Of a stretch of 52,600 nucleotides of DNA, positions 42,948 to 51,420 are shown in pieces; within the stretch, counting starts at the first letter, position 1, and the number at the start of each line of letters is the position of its first letter. Under the pieces are notes generated by a model that was given only the letters and a program-made list of their open reading frames with translations, was not told where the DNA came from and did no database searches. The stretch covers positions 186,893 through 239,492 of the forward strand of contig NZ_JAPFGB010000010.1 of the NCBI RefSeq assembly GCF_026241095.1. The letters run 5' to 3'. The DNA comes from Saccharopolyspora sp. NFXS83 (GTDB lineage Bacteria; Actinomycetota; Actinomycetes; Mycobacteriales; Pseudonocardiaceae). The translations under genes and the position numbers were made by a program.

Positions 42948-43078
42948 GTGTCGACCCCACTTCCGGCCCTTGCCAGCGGCTCAGCGTTACGACGCAGCGT
43001 AGAGCCGCCCGGTTCCCCCCGGTACCGACTCGGGTGAATCCGGGAATCAGCCCGGTGCCTCCGGGCGTTCGCACGGAC

Positions 43079-44020
43079 ATGGCTGAACAGGTCGTCGCCA
43101 CCGCGTTCGGTGGCCCGGAAGTGCTGTCCGTCGTCGACACCGAGGTGCCCGAGCCCGCCGCGGGCCGGATCACCGTCGACGTTCGCGCGATCGGGGTGAA
43201 CCCGATCGACCACAAGCTCTACAGCGGTGCGTTCGGCTCGGACCCGGACAAGCTGCCGCTGCCGGTGGGCAACGAACTCGCCGGGGTGGTCACCGCCGTC
43301 GGCGAGGGCGCCACCGGCAAGGCGGGCCCGATCTCGGTGGGTGACGAGGTGGTGGTGCAACCGGCTCCCGGCGCGTACGCGAGCTCGGTGACGGTGCGCG
43401 CGGCCCACGCGGTGCCGAAACCGGCCGGGCTGTCCTGGGAGACCGCGGCCGGCCTGCTGCTCGCCGGTGAGACCGCCGTGCACCTGCTGACGCTGCTCGG
43501 CGACGTCGAGGGCACCACGCTGCTGATCCACGGGGCGTCCGGTTCGGTCGGCGTCCTCGCCGCCCAGCTGGCGGTGGCCTCCGGCGCGCGGGTCGTCGGC
43601 ACCGCGGGCCAGGCGCGCGCCGAAGCGCTGCGCGGTTACGGGATCACGCCGGTGCGCTACGGCGACGGGCTGGTCGACCGGGTGCGGGAGGCGGCGCCCG
43701 AGGGGATCTCCGGGGTGATCGACACCTCGGGCACCGACGAGGCGATCGACGTGTCGCTGGCGTTCGTGCCGCCGGACCGGGTGGTCAGCGCCGCCGCGTT
43801 CCAGCGCGCGGCCGACGGGATCAAGCTGGTCGGCGGCGGGCCGGGTGCCGATCCGGGTGCGGAGATCCGGAGCGCGGCGTGGGAGCGGCTGTTGCCGCTC
43901 GCGGCCGAGGGGAAGCTCGAAGTCCCCCTCGCCCGCACCTTCCCGCTGGCCGAAGCCGCCGAAGCCCACCGGCTCTCCATCGACGGCCACCCCGGCGGGA
44001 AGCTGATCCTGCTGCCCTGA
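43079..44020 (+). CDS. Zinc-independent MDR-family oxidoreductase (quinone-oxidoreductase-like)
   Basis: A 313-residue NADPH-dependent reductase of the medium-chain superfamily. The GroES-like N-terminal domain has IGVNPIDHKLYSGAFG and PLPVGNELAGVVTAVG; the Rossmann domain has HGASGSVGVLAAQLA. Cysteine ligands of zinc enzymes are missing, placing it with quinone or enone reductases. The substrate is unknown. ATG 43079 gives the usual family start (MAEQVVATAFGGPEVL); in-frame codons further upstream look non-coding. Confidence 0.9.
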   Translation: MAEQVVATAFGGPEVLSVVDTEVPEPAAGRITVDVRAIGVNPIDHKLYSGAFGSDPDKLPLPVGNELAGVVTAVGEGATGKAGPISVGDEVVVQPAPGAYASSVTVRAAHAVPKPAGLSWETAAGLLLAGETAVHLLTLLGDVEGTTLLIHGASGSVGVLAAQLAVASGARVVGTAGQARAEALRGYGITPVRYGDGLVDRVREAAPEGISGVIDTSGTDEAIDVSLAFVPPDRVVSAAAFQRAADGIKLVGGGPGADPGAEIRSAAWERLLPLAAEGKLEVPLARTFPLAEAAEAHRLSIDGHPGGKLILLP

Positions 44021-44119
44021 TCCGAGCCCTGCTGAGGAGGCCCGCCGGAAGCTCCTCGTGCTCCTCGTCCTGCCAGCGGCGAAGCCGTTGAGCGATGACC
44101 ACGGGAGCGGGGCGACCAC

Positions 44120-44230
44120 CGGCGGGTGCTCAGGGGTTCCCTCGCGAGGACGGCGATCTCGCCCGTGGCGGAGCCACCGGCCGACATCGATCCCGCAGCG
44201 GGGGAACCGCTCAGGTTCCCGCTACCTGAC
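44120..44230 (-). repeat. Divergent full copy of the palindromic repeat (copy R3)
   Basis: On the minus strand it reads GGAACCTGAGCG, GCTGCGGGATC, GGTGGCTCCGCCACG and GTCCTCGCGAGG in the same order as copy R2 (30369-30490), with changed arms. The arms GGGTTCCC and GGGGAACC still pair, so stem-forming ability is kept while the sequence drifted. It lies between convergent genes and may end transcription from both sides. Confidence 0.6.
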
Positions 44231-44257
44231 CCACTGCGCGAAGAACTCCGAACGGGC

Positions 44258-46126
44258 CTACTCGGCTCGGTCGCGGAGGCCGCGGATGGCGCCGAGGAGG
44301 TGCTCGGCGCGGTCTCGGCCGGAGGTGGCTTCCGCCAAGCGCTGCTCCGCGGTGTGCAACCGGCGGCTGCGCTCGGCGGCGTCCATCTTCAGCGCCTTGT
44401 CGACCTCCCGCAGTTCCGCCTCGATCGACTCGATGCGCCTGCCGAGCGCGTCGTCCAGCGCCAGCGACAGCTGCTGCTCGGCCTCGATGAGCTGCTCGGA
44501 CACCAGCTGGTCCAGCGCGGATCGCGCGTCGGCGATGGCCTCGGTGAGCCACTGCTTGAGGTGCTGCTTGTCGGCGGCGTGCTTGCGGGTGCGCGCCATC
44601 CACCAGCCCGCGCCGAGACCGAGCACGATCGTCACCGGCAGCACCACCGGGTTCAGCACGCCCACGCCGATCCCGGCCAGCGGCATCGCCGCCGCCCGGC
44701 CCACCCCGAGGCCGCCGGAGATGCCCATGAACACCAGCAGCTTGTCCTCGGCCGTCGGCGCGCGCTTGTCCGGTGGCCGCAGCGCGATGGGCGACTGGGC
44801 GCCGCGGGCGAACTGGGAGCGGATCACGTCGAGCTCCTCGGCGGAGAACAGCTCCGCCAGCGACACCTCCGCCACCTTCGCCAGCCGGGCCGACAGCAGT
44901 GACGACACCCGCGAGGACACCATCTGCAACGCGGTGTCGACCTGGTGCGGCAGGGCGGTGAGCGCGCCGTGCTCGGCGGTGTCGATGGCGCGGCGGAACC
45001 AGCTCTGCACCTCCCGCATCTGCCGGGTCACCTCGTGGCTGACCTCGACGCGGGTGCGCTGGATCTCGCCGCGCAGCTTGAGCTGCCAGCCGCGGGTGGA
45101 GGAGCGCCGGGAGGCGGCGAGCTCGTCGCGGCGGGCGCGCAGCGATTCGGCTTCGGCCTCGCCCACGGTCAGCGCCCGCTGCTCCGCGGCGAGCCGCACC
45201 GCGAGCTCACCGAGCACGGTGGACAGGGCGCGCATCGTGTTGGCCTCGCCGAGCATCGCGGCCCGGCCGCCGACGAGCTGTTCCAGCGCGGAGCGCAGCT
45301 CGGTCATCCCGGAGCGCTCCCGCAGCATCGTGGCGGCCTGCTCGTTCGGCGCCTGCGCCGCGAGTTCCAGCATCCGCGCCGAGACCGGGTGGATCGGCAC
45401 GTCCGCGAACCGCGGCGCGTGTTCGGCCAGCAGCCTGCGGTTCTCCTCCAGCACCTGCCGCCAGCCCCGGTGCTGGTCGGTCTTGGCGAGGGCGAACACC
45501 ACGGTCTCGACCCGGTCCGCCGCGCCGTGCAGGAAGTCCAGCTCGCCGCGGGTGAAGGGGGCGGAGGCGTCGGCGACGAACAGCAGCGCGGTGGCGGCGG
45601 AGGCGGCTTCGGCGGCGAGTTCGCCGTGGATGGAGTCCAGCCCGCCCACGCCGGGAGTGTCCACGATGGTCAGTTCGGCGAGCGCGTCCAGCGGCGCCTC
45701 GATGCGCAGGTGCCGGGGAGGTAAGGCGTCCGCGGGCAGCACTCCGCGCGCGGAGGCCCAGGACGGCAGCGCGTCGACGGCGAACTCGACCGGTTCCGCG
45801 TCGGCCGGGTAGCAGGCGAGTCCGCGCCACTGCCCGCCGTGGCGGAACTCCAGGTACGTCGACGTCGCCACCGAAGCGTCCACAGGGGACAGTCCGGGGC
45901 TGTCGATCAGGGCGTTCACCAGCGAGCTCTTGCCCCGGTTCGTCTCGCCGACCACCACCACGCTCGGCACCCGCGGCCGGGAGAGCCGCACCTCGTCCAC
46001 CCAGTCCGCCGAGGAAGGTGCGGCCTCCCGCAACAGCGCAAACAGCCTGTCCCTGGTCTGCTTGACCTGCTGGGGCAAGGCGGTGGCCGCCACGGGCACC
46101 CCGGTCGCCGGGCCGGCCGAAGTCAT
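44258..46126 (-). CDS. Dynamin-like GTPase with membrane hairpin (IniA-like)
   Basis: A 622-residue bacterial dynamin-like protein. G1 is GETNRGKSS (60-68), G3 is DTPGVGG (156-162), and G4 is AKTD (214-217). Long helices follow, then a hydrophobic hairpin at about 460-510 (LVFMGISGGLG...VVLPVTIVLGLGAGWWM) and a coiled-coil C-terminus. Such proteins bind and reshape membranes; in mycobacteria the similar IniA works with IniC. ATG 46126 has AGGAG seven bases upstream. The partner GTPase gene and a GrpE-like gene lie upstream on the same strand. Confidence 0.88.
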   Translation of the reverse strand: MTSAGPATGVPVAATALPQQVKQTRDRLFALLREAAPSSADWVDEVRLSRPRVPSVVVVGETNRGKSSLVNALIDSPGLSPVDASVATSTYLEFRHGGQWRGLACYPADAEPVEFAVDALPSWASARGVLPADALPPRHLRIEAPLDALAELTIVDTPGVGGLDSIHGELAAEAASAATALLFVADASAPFTRGELDFLHGAADRVETVVFALAKTDQHRGWRQVLEENRRLLAEHAPRFADVPIHPVSARMLELAAQAPNEQAATMLRERSGMTELRSALEQLVGGRAAMLGEANTMRALSTVLGELAVRLAAEQRALTVGEAEAESLRARRDELAASRRSSTRGWQLKLRGEIQRTRVEVSHEVTRQMREVQSWFRRAIDTAEHGALTALPHQVDTALQMVSSRVSSLLSARLAKVAEVSLAELFSAEELDVIRSQFARGAQSPIALRPPDKRAPTAEDKLLVFMGISGGLGVGRAAAMPLAGIGVGVLNPVVLPVTIVLGLGAGWWMARTRKHAADKQHLKQWLTEAIADARSALDQLVSEQLIEAEQQLSLALDDALGRRIESIEAELREVDKALKMDAAERSRRLHTAEQRLAEATSGRDRAEHLLGAIRGLRDRAE

Positions 46127-46541
46127 GCGCACGCTCCTGTCACTGGGTCGGATGCCGCACGGGCGCGGGTCTCACCGCTGGAACCGATGGGATCCGGCGC
46201 GGGCGTGAATGTACCCGCCCCTTCCCCGCCTGCGGCCCGTTCCGCGCCCGGTCCACCCGACCCGACGAGCTCATGCCCCGGTTGCCGCACCCGCGGTGGC
46301 GCGGAGCCGGTCGACGGACACCTGATCGTGCGGCGCGGTCGTCCCGTTCGCCGCAGCCGCGCGGAGCAGCTCACCCCGCCGGTCGTGCTCCTCGGCCGAT
46401 CGGCCAGGTGCGACGTCGCAGGGCACTGACCGGAGGTAGTAGGACCATCGAGCCTGTCGGCTGATCCGCGAAGCCCCGCTGACCGGCGATTCTGATGTCA
46501 GCCGTGGAACAGCGGCGAAGTCACCGGCAAGGAGGCACACC
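46127..46541. other. Gap inside the dynamin cluster
   Basis: About 415 bases upstream of the IniA-like gene. It holds only a weak CxxC-containing frame (46205-46429) and the ribosome site of the small gene at 46542. No repeat or RNA recognised. Confidence 0.4.
46205..46429 (+). CDS. Doubtful small Cys/Arg-rich frame
   Basis: From GTG 46205 a 74-residue frame contains CPGCRTRGG and a later RSARCDV, suggesting half a zinc ribbon. There is no ribosome site, and the sequence is Pro/Arg-rich like random GC-rich frames. I list it only because it fills an otherwise empty gap. Confidence 0.15.
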   Translation: MNVPAPSPPAARSAPGPPDPTSSCPGCRTRGGAEPVDGHLIVRRGRPVRRSRAEQLTPPVVLLGRSARCDVAGH

Positions 46542-46736
46542 ATGCTCACCACCATCGGCACGGCACTCGGCCTGATCCTCGCGTTCACCGTTCTGCTCCT
46601 GATGTCGCTCAGCTCGGTCCTGCCCGACTTCGCCGAACCGCGCGAACCCGCCCCGCGTCCCGAGCGGAACCGGGCGTCGCTGCGGCAGTCGTTCAGCTCG
46701 TTCCGGATGTTCCCGAGCGCAGCTGGTACACGGTGA
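46542..46736 (+). CDS. Small membrane protein in the dynamin cluster
   Basis: A 64-residue protein with one hydrophobic helix (TALGLILAFTVLLLMSLSSVL), then a Pro/Glu/Arg linker and a Ser/Phe-rich end. ATG 46542 has AGGAGG seven bases upstream. Its last 44 bases overlap the end of the convergent GrpE-like gene, so the two transcripts are antisense there. Family not recognised. Confidence 0.6.
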   Translation: MLTTIGTALGLILAFTVLLLMSLSSVLPDFAEPREPAPRPERNRASLRQSFSSFRMFPSAAGTR

Positions 46737-47151
46737 CGATCGGCGCCCGCAGCACCTGGTCGCGGTCGGCGAACCCGAGCACCTCGGTCTCGGCGATGAT
46801 CCCGTCCATGGCGGGATCATCGGTGGGCACCGTGCCGCCGGCTTCGTGCCGCGCCGGGTCGAACGGCTGCCCGTCCGGGCGCAGCAGCGCCACGCCGATG
46901 CCGCCGAGCCCTTCGGCGAGCCGCTCGACGACGCCGTTGCTGCGGGCCCGGTCCAGCGCGTACAGGCACAACTTGATCAGCGTGGCGCGTTCGGAACGTG
47001 CCTGGTCGAGCGGGTCGATGTGCACGGCGGTCATGTCAGCCCCCAACTCGGCGTCCGGCTCCGCGGGTTCGTCCGCGCTCGGATCCGACGGCGGGGACTC
47101 CCGCTCGGTTCCACGATCGGGTGAAGATCGTCGTCGAAGCCAGTCCCGCAC
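46693..47151 (-). CDS. GrpE-like protein lacking the long coiled coil
   Basis: A 152-residue protein starting at GTG 47151 with GGAGGGG upstream. The first ~50 residues are charged and disordered. The rest resembles the helix bundle and beta domain of GrpE (RLAEGLGGIGVALLRPDGQPFDPARHEAGGTVPTDD...VLGFADRDQVLRAPIVTVYQ), without the long dimerising coiled coil. GrpE releases nucleotide from DnaK. No hsp70 gene is present here, so the client may be an Hsp70 elsewhere or one of the flanking dynamins (speculative). It lies 34 bases after the IniC-like gene. Confidence 0.7.
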   Translation of the reverse strand: MRDWLRRRSSPDRGTERESPPSDPSADEPAEPDAELGADMTAVHIDPLDQARSERATLIKLCLYALDRARSNGVVERLAEGLGGIGVALLRPDGQPFDPARHEAGGTVPTDDPAMDGIIAETEVLGFADRDQVLRAPIVTVYQLRSGTSGTS

Positions 47152-47185
47152 CGCCGCGTCCCCTCCGCTCGCCGGTGGCTGAAGC

Positions 47186-48739
47186 TCAGCCGGGTACCCG
47201 GACCTGTCCGGGCTGAAGTTGCTGCCAGATCAAGAAGTACGCCCGGTGCACCACGAACGCGATGCGGCTCTGCGCCGGGGTCGCACCGAACGAGGCGTAC
47301 GAGCGCCACCACCCGGCCCGCTCCATCGCGTACTCGACGAGTTCGTGCTGCGGTCGCCCGGGCAGCCCCAGCCGCGCACCCGGGTCGGTGCTGCCCCCGA
47401 TCCGCAGCACCTCCTCCACGAGATCGTCCGGCAGCACCACCGAACCCGAGGCGACCAGCGTCAACGCCTCCAGCAACCGCAGCTGGTGCGCCTCCGGCCG
47501 GGTCAGCAGCACTTCGATCGCGTCGTGCACCCGCTGCCGCTCGCCCGCATCACCGGACGCGTGCGCCAGAGCCGTCACCGAGGCCAGCGCGGCGGCGGCC
47601 TTGATCCCGTCGGCGCGAGCCCGGAACACCTCGTCCAGCCTGCTCAGCACTCCGGCCAACCCGGAGCAGTCCAGCAGCGCCCGCCGCAACGCGCCCGCCG
47701 TGATCGCCGGATCGGCGTCGAGCTCCGCCAGCGCCCGCCGCACCCCGTACAGGTCCAGCCGCTCCAGCAACCGCGACCGGTCCCGCTCGGGGATCTCGCA
47801 GTCCCAGCTCGTGAACAGGTCCGCCGACATCAGCATCGTCTGGCGCGTCGGCTCGTCGAGCTCCGTCAACGCCCGCAGCACGTCGGCGTCCGCGGACGTG
47901 AAACCACCGGTCTCCGCGGTCTCCGCCAGCAGCCCGATCACCGGGAGCACCTCCGCCACCCGCGGCCCGAGCAGCGCTGCCTGCTCCCCGGCCAGCGCGG
48001 CGGCGGCCCGCCACACGTCGCCGTCGGAACCCGGGACCGAATCCGGTTCGACGGTGTCGGCCTTGTTCAGCACCGCGATCGCGTTCACCGGCCCCGCCTC
48101 GCGGCTCGCGGTGGCCGCGGTGAACGCGTCCAAGGCGTGCTGGTCGTCGGCCCGCACCGCCTGCGTCACCACGTAGACCACCGCCTCCGCCCCGGCGACC
48201 GCGCCGTGCGACACCGGGTCGAGGTCGTCGCCGGTCGCCTCGCGGGCGCCGAGCAGCTGCTCGGTCCGCGCCACCGAAGCTGCGTCGAGCGATCCGAGTC
48301 CGGGGGTGTCGATCACCGTGAGGTCCCGGAGCACGGCGTTGGTCAGGTACGCCTCCAGGTGCGACACCCGTTCCAGCTCCACGCCCAGCTCACCGGGTAT
48401 GCCGCCGTCGGCGTCGAACGGAACGGCCTGCTTGGTCCCGTCGTGGAAGACCACTTCGACGCGATCGACCGTGCCGTACTGGAACCGGGTCACCAGCCGG
48501 GTGCACTCGCCGACGTCGGTCGGCGCGACCCGCCTGCCGATCAGCGCGTTCACCAGGGTGGACTTGCCGGATTTGATGCGGCCCGCCACCGCCACCTGCA
48601 GCGGTGCCGACAGCCGGCGCAGCACCTCGTCGAAACCGGCCGCCGTCGGCTCGGAGACCTGGGCGCGCAACCCGGTGCACAGCCGGGCGACCGACGACGA
48701 CAGCGGACCCGCCCAGTGCTGCTCGACCGGCGACGTCAC
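47186..48739 (-). CDS. Dynamin-like GTPase (IniC-like)
   Basis: A 517-residue GTPase with G1 GRIKSGKS (53-60), G3 DTPGLGS (144-150) and G4 NKAD (225-228), followed by a mainly helical C-terminus without a clear membrane hairpin. This size and lack of membrane segment match IniC, partner of IniA. GTG 48739 has GAGGAGG upstream; the frame extends 15 codons further without a start signal. It is the first gene of the minus-strand cluster. Confidence 0.87.
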   Translation of the reverse strand: MTSPVEQHWAGPLSSSVARLCTGLRAQVSEPTAAGFDEVLRRLSAPLQVAVAGRIKSGKSTLVNALIGRRVAPTDVGECTRLVTRFQYGTVDRVEVVFHDGTKQAVPFDADGGIPGELGVELERVSHLEAYLTNAVLRDLTVIDTPGLGSLDAASVARTEQLLGAREATGDDLDPVSHGAVAGAEAVVYVVTQAVRADDQHALDAFTAATASREAGPVNAIAVLNKADTVEPDSVPGSDGDVWRAAAALAGEQAALLGPRVAEVLPVIGLLAETAETGGFTSADADVLRALTELDEPTRQTMLMSADLFTSWDCEIPERDRSRLLERLDLYGVRRALAELDADPAITAGALRRALLDCSGLAGVLSRLDEVFRARADGIKAAAALASVTALAHASGDAGERQRVHDAIEVLLTRPEAHQLRLLEALTLVASGSVVLPDDLVEEVLRIGGSTDPGARLGLPGRPQHELVEYAMERAGWWRSYASFGATPAQSRIAFVVHRAYFLIWQQLQPGQVRVPG

Positions 48740-48933
48740 CCCTGCCTCCTCAACCCGGTGCTGTGATCGCGGCCATCGTGCCATGCGCGGCGGGTCTTCC
48801 GATGATCTGCGTGGGCGGTCGTTCCCCGGACGCTTCGCCGCGGATCAGCCGGGCAACATCGTTTGGCGGACGATCAGAGCGGGAATTCGGTGAGTGCACG
48901 GACTCGCGCACAGCGCACTCGACGACGGAATTG

Positions 48934-49344
48934 GTGATTCCCGTGGGAACCGGACACACCCTCGCATTCCTGGTCATCGGCATCGTGCTCGTCTTCGTCG
49001 ACGGTTGGCTGCTGCGCCGCAGCGGCACGACCTACCTGGAGGCCGCCTACCCGGACGGGAAGGTCGCGGACTCGGTGAACCAACTGGTCACCGTGCTGTT
49101 CCACCTGACGACGCTCGGCGTGGTCACCTTGCTGTCGACGGTCCGGCTCGGCGGTGACGACCCGTTCTACGCCGTGCTCACCCGGACCGGCGTGCTGCTG
49201 CTGGTGCTGGCCGCGGCGCACGGCACCACGATCTGGATCCTCGCCCGGCTGCGCTCCAAGCAGCGCGAAAAGGCCCTGCAAGAGGAGATCGCCGCCCGGA
49301 CCAGCGACCACTTCGACGCCGAACCCCGCCCCCGCACCGGCTGA
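48934..49344 (+). CDS. Small integral membrane protein
   Basis: About 136 residues with three predicted membrane helices (LAFLVIGIVLVFVDGWLL; LVTVLFHLTTLGVVTLLS; TGVLLLVLAAAHGTTIWIL) and a charged cytoplasmic tail (RLRSKQREKALQEEIAAR). Function unknown. The start is GTG 48934 or 48943; neither has a good ribosome site. Its stop codon touches the LuxR remnant described next. Confidence 0.7.
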   Translation: MIPVGTGHTLAFLVIGIVLVFVDGWLLRRSGTTYLEAAYPDGKVADSVNQLVTVLFHLTTLGVVTLLSTVRLGGDDPFYAVLTRTGVLLLVLAAAHGTTIWILARLRSKQREKALQEEIAARTSDHFDAEPRPRTG

Positions 49345-49442
49345 TCTCCGGCCGGGTGCTGGCCAAGCTGGGCGTCCGGGACCGGGCGCAGGCCGTGATC
49401 GTCGCCTACGAGACCGGGCTGGTCCGCCCCGGTGTCCGGTGA
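49344..49442 (+). pseudogene. C-terminal remnant of a NarL/LuxR-type response regulator
   Basis: In the frame from 49344 to the TGA at 49440-49442 the sequence reads LAKLGVRDRAQAVIVAYETG and then LVRPG, the unmistakable last helix and tail of LuxR-type response regulators. Nothing of the receiver domain or first helices remains. The fragment begins inside the stop codon of the membrane-protein gene, so a deletion joined the two. No start codon or ribosome site serves it. Confidence 0.75.
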
Positions 49443-49478
49443 GGGTGTCGGGGCGGGACGTTCGTGCTGGTGGGCGGT

Positions 49479-49484
49479 TAGCCT
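49479..49484 (+). promoter_or_regulatory. -10 element of a probable leaderless transcript
   Basis: TAGCCT ends seven bases before the GTG of the HAD phosphatase gene and no ribosome site is present, which fits a leaderless mRNA. Confidence 0.45.
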
Positions 49485-49491
49485 GGGCGGC

Positions 49492-50292
49492 GTGCCAGCT
49501 CCCGGATGGAAACCCAGGCTCGTCGCGCTCGACGTGGACGGAACGCTGCTCGACCCCGACCCGCAGACCATCTCGGCGCCGGTGCGCGCGGCGGTTCGCC
49601 GGGTCGCGGCGGCCGGCGCGCACGTGGTGATCGCCACCGGGCGCAGCATGCTCGGCACGCTGCCGGTGCTCGACGAGCTCGGGCTGACCAGCGGTGTCGC
49701 GCTGTGCTCGAACGGCGCGGTCACCCTCGACGCCGCCACCGGGGACGCCCTCGCCGTCGAGACCTTCGACCCCGCGCCGGTGCACGCGCGGCTCACCGCG
49801 CTGCTTCCCGGAGCGAGCTACGCCGCCGAGCAGATCGGCACCGGCAGCCTCGTCACCAGCCCGTTCCGCGAATACCAGCTGCACGGGCCGCAGCGGCTCG
49901 CCGACCTGGACGAGCTGTTCGCGGCGCCGGTGCCGCGGCTCATCGCGAACTGGGAAGGCCACGAACCCCAGGAAGTCACCGCCGCCCTCGCGGGGGTGGA
50001 CCTGCCCGGCTGCACCGTGACCATCGACCACTACGAACCGTGGGTGACTCTGGTGCCCGCCGGGGTGACCAAGGGCTCCGCGCTGGAGAAGCTGCGCACC
50101 GAACTCGGCGTGGCCGCCGAGGACACCTTCGCCGCGGGCGACGGCACCAACGACGTGCAGATGCTGCGCTGGGCGGCGCACGGCGTCGCCATGGGCCAGG
50201 CCCCGGCCGAAGTGCGCACGGCCGCCGCCGAGGTGACGGGGCCGGTCGCCGAGGACGGCGTGGTTCCCGCCCTCGCCCGCTGGTTCCCGTGA
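49492..50292 (+). CDS. HAD-superfamily phosphatase, Cof type
   Basis: A 266-residue cytoplasmic hydrolase. Motif I is DVDGTLLD (nucleophile Asp14, acid Asp16), motif II is VIATGRS, the motif III lysine is in VTKGSALEKL, and motif IV is GDGTNDVQML. The large type-IIB cap is typical of Cof-like sugar-phosphate or cofactor phosphatases. The substrate cannot be told. GTG 49492 gives the standard family start; a longer frame from 49432 is unlikely. Confidence 0.92.
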   Translation: MPAPGWKPRLVALDVDGTLLDPDPQTISAPVRAAVRRVAAAGAHVVIATGRSMLGTLPVLDELGLTSGVALCSNGAVTLDAATGDALAVETFDPAPVHARLTALLPGASYAAEQIGTGSLVTSPFREYQLHGPQRLADLDELFAAPVPRLIANWEGHEPQEVTAALAGVDLPGCTVTIDHYEPWVTLVPAGVTKGSALEKLRTELGVAAEDTFAAGDGTNDVQMLRWAAHGVAMGQAPAEVRTAAAEVTGPVAEDGVVPALARWFP

Positions 50293-50469
50293 TGCGGTGA
50301 TCACCGAGCGTGCGGCGCCTCGGTCGCGGGAACGAGCCGAGCCCGCGCGAACTTGGCCGATCGGCGATGCGGGATGGCCGGAAGGCTGAGGTGTTCGGCC
50401 TGATCAGTGCGGCAGAGTTCACCTCGTCGCTCGGACCACGCCGAGGGCCCGCCGCACACGGGAGACACC

Positions 50470-51420
50470 ATGATCGAGGCTGTCGGCCTCACCAAACGTT
50501 ACGGATCGACGGTCGCGGTCAACGACCTGTCGTTCACCGTCCAGCCCGGCACCGTGACCGGCTTCCTCGGGCCCAACGGGGCGGGCAAGTCCACCACGAT
50601 GCGCATGATCCTCGGCTTGGACCGGCCCACCGCCGGAACCGTTCGCGTCGACGGCGAGGACTACGGCGAGCTCACCGAACCGCTGCGCACCGTCGGAGCG
50701 TTGATCGACGCCAAGTGGGTGCACCCGAACCGCTCCGCGCACGCGCACCTGCGCTGGCTCGCGCGGTCCAACCGCATCCCGGTGAGCCGCGTCGACGAAG
50801 TGCTCGAGATGGTCGGTCTCACCGCCGTCGCCAAGCGCCGCGCGGGCGGCTTCTCGCTGGGCATGTCGCAGCGCCTCGGCATCGCCGCCGCGCTGCTCGG
50901 CGATCCGAAGATCCTGCTGTTCGACGAACCCGTCAACGGCCTCGACCCGGAAGGCATCCACTGGATCCGCCGGTTCATGCGGCAGCTCGCCGACGAAGGC
51001 CGCACCGTGTTCGTCTCCAGCCACCTGCTGTCCGAAATGGCGTTGACCGCCGAACACCTCGTCGTCGTCGGCAAGGGCGAACTGATCGCCCAGTGCAGCA
51101 CCGAGGAGTTCGTGGCGGGCGCGGGCACCGGATCGCTGAAGGTCCGCTCCCCGCACGCCACCCGGCTGCGCGAACTGCTCGTCGCCGACGGGCGCACCGT
51201 CCTCCCACCCGACGCGGCCAAGCCGGACACCATCGTCGTCACCGGCGCCGACACCGACCAGGTCGGTGAGCTCGCCGCCGCGCACCAGCTCGTGCTGCAC
51301 GAACTCGCCCCGCAGCAGGGTTCGCTGGAAGAAGCGTTCATGCAGCTCACCAGCCAAGCCGTGGAGTACCAGACCGATTTCGGCGGCGTGCTCGCCACCG
51401 CCGGGGAGGACGCCCGATGA
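50470..51420 (+). CDS. ABC-2 type transporter ATP-binding protein
   Basis: A 316-residue exporter ATPase with Walker A GPNGAGKST (34-42), signature FSLGMSQRL, Walker B ILLFDEPVNGLDPEG and a C-terminal extension typical of drug or lipid exporters of the DrrA/BcrA kind. ATG 50470 has GGGAG upstream. The stop overlaps the permease start (ATGA). The substrate is unknown. Confidence 0.92.
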   Translation: MIEAVGLTKRYGSTVAVNDLSFTVQPGTVTGFLGPNGAGKSTTMRMILGLDRPTAGTVRVDGEDYGELTEPLRTVGALIDAKWVHPNRSAHAHLRWLARSNRIPVSRVDEVLEMVGLTAVAKRRAGGFSLGMSQRLGIAAALLGDPKILLFDEPVNGLDPEGIHWIRRFMRQLADEGRTVFVSSHLLSEMALTAEHLVVVGKGELIAQCSTEEFVAGAGTGSLKVRSPHATRLRELLVADGRTVLPPDAAKPDTIVVTGADTDQVGELAAAHQLVLHELAPQQGSLEEAFMQLTSQAVEYQTDFGGVLATAGEDAR

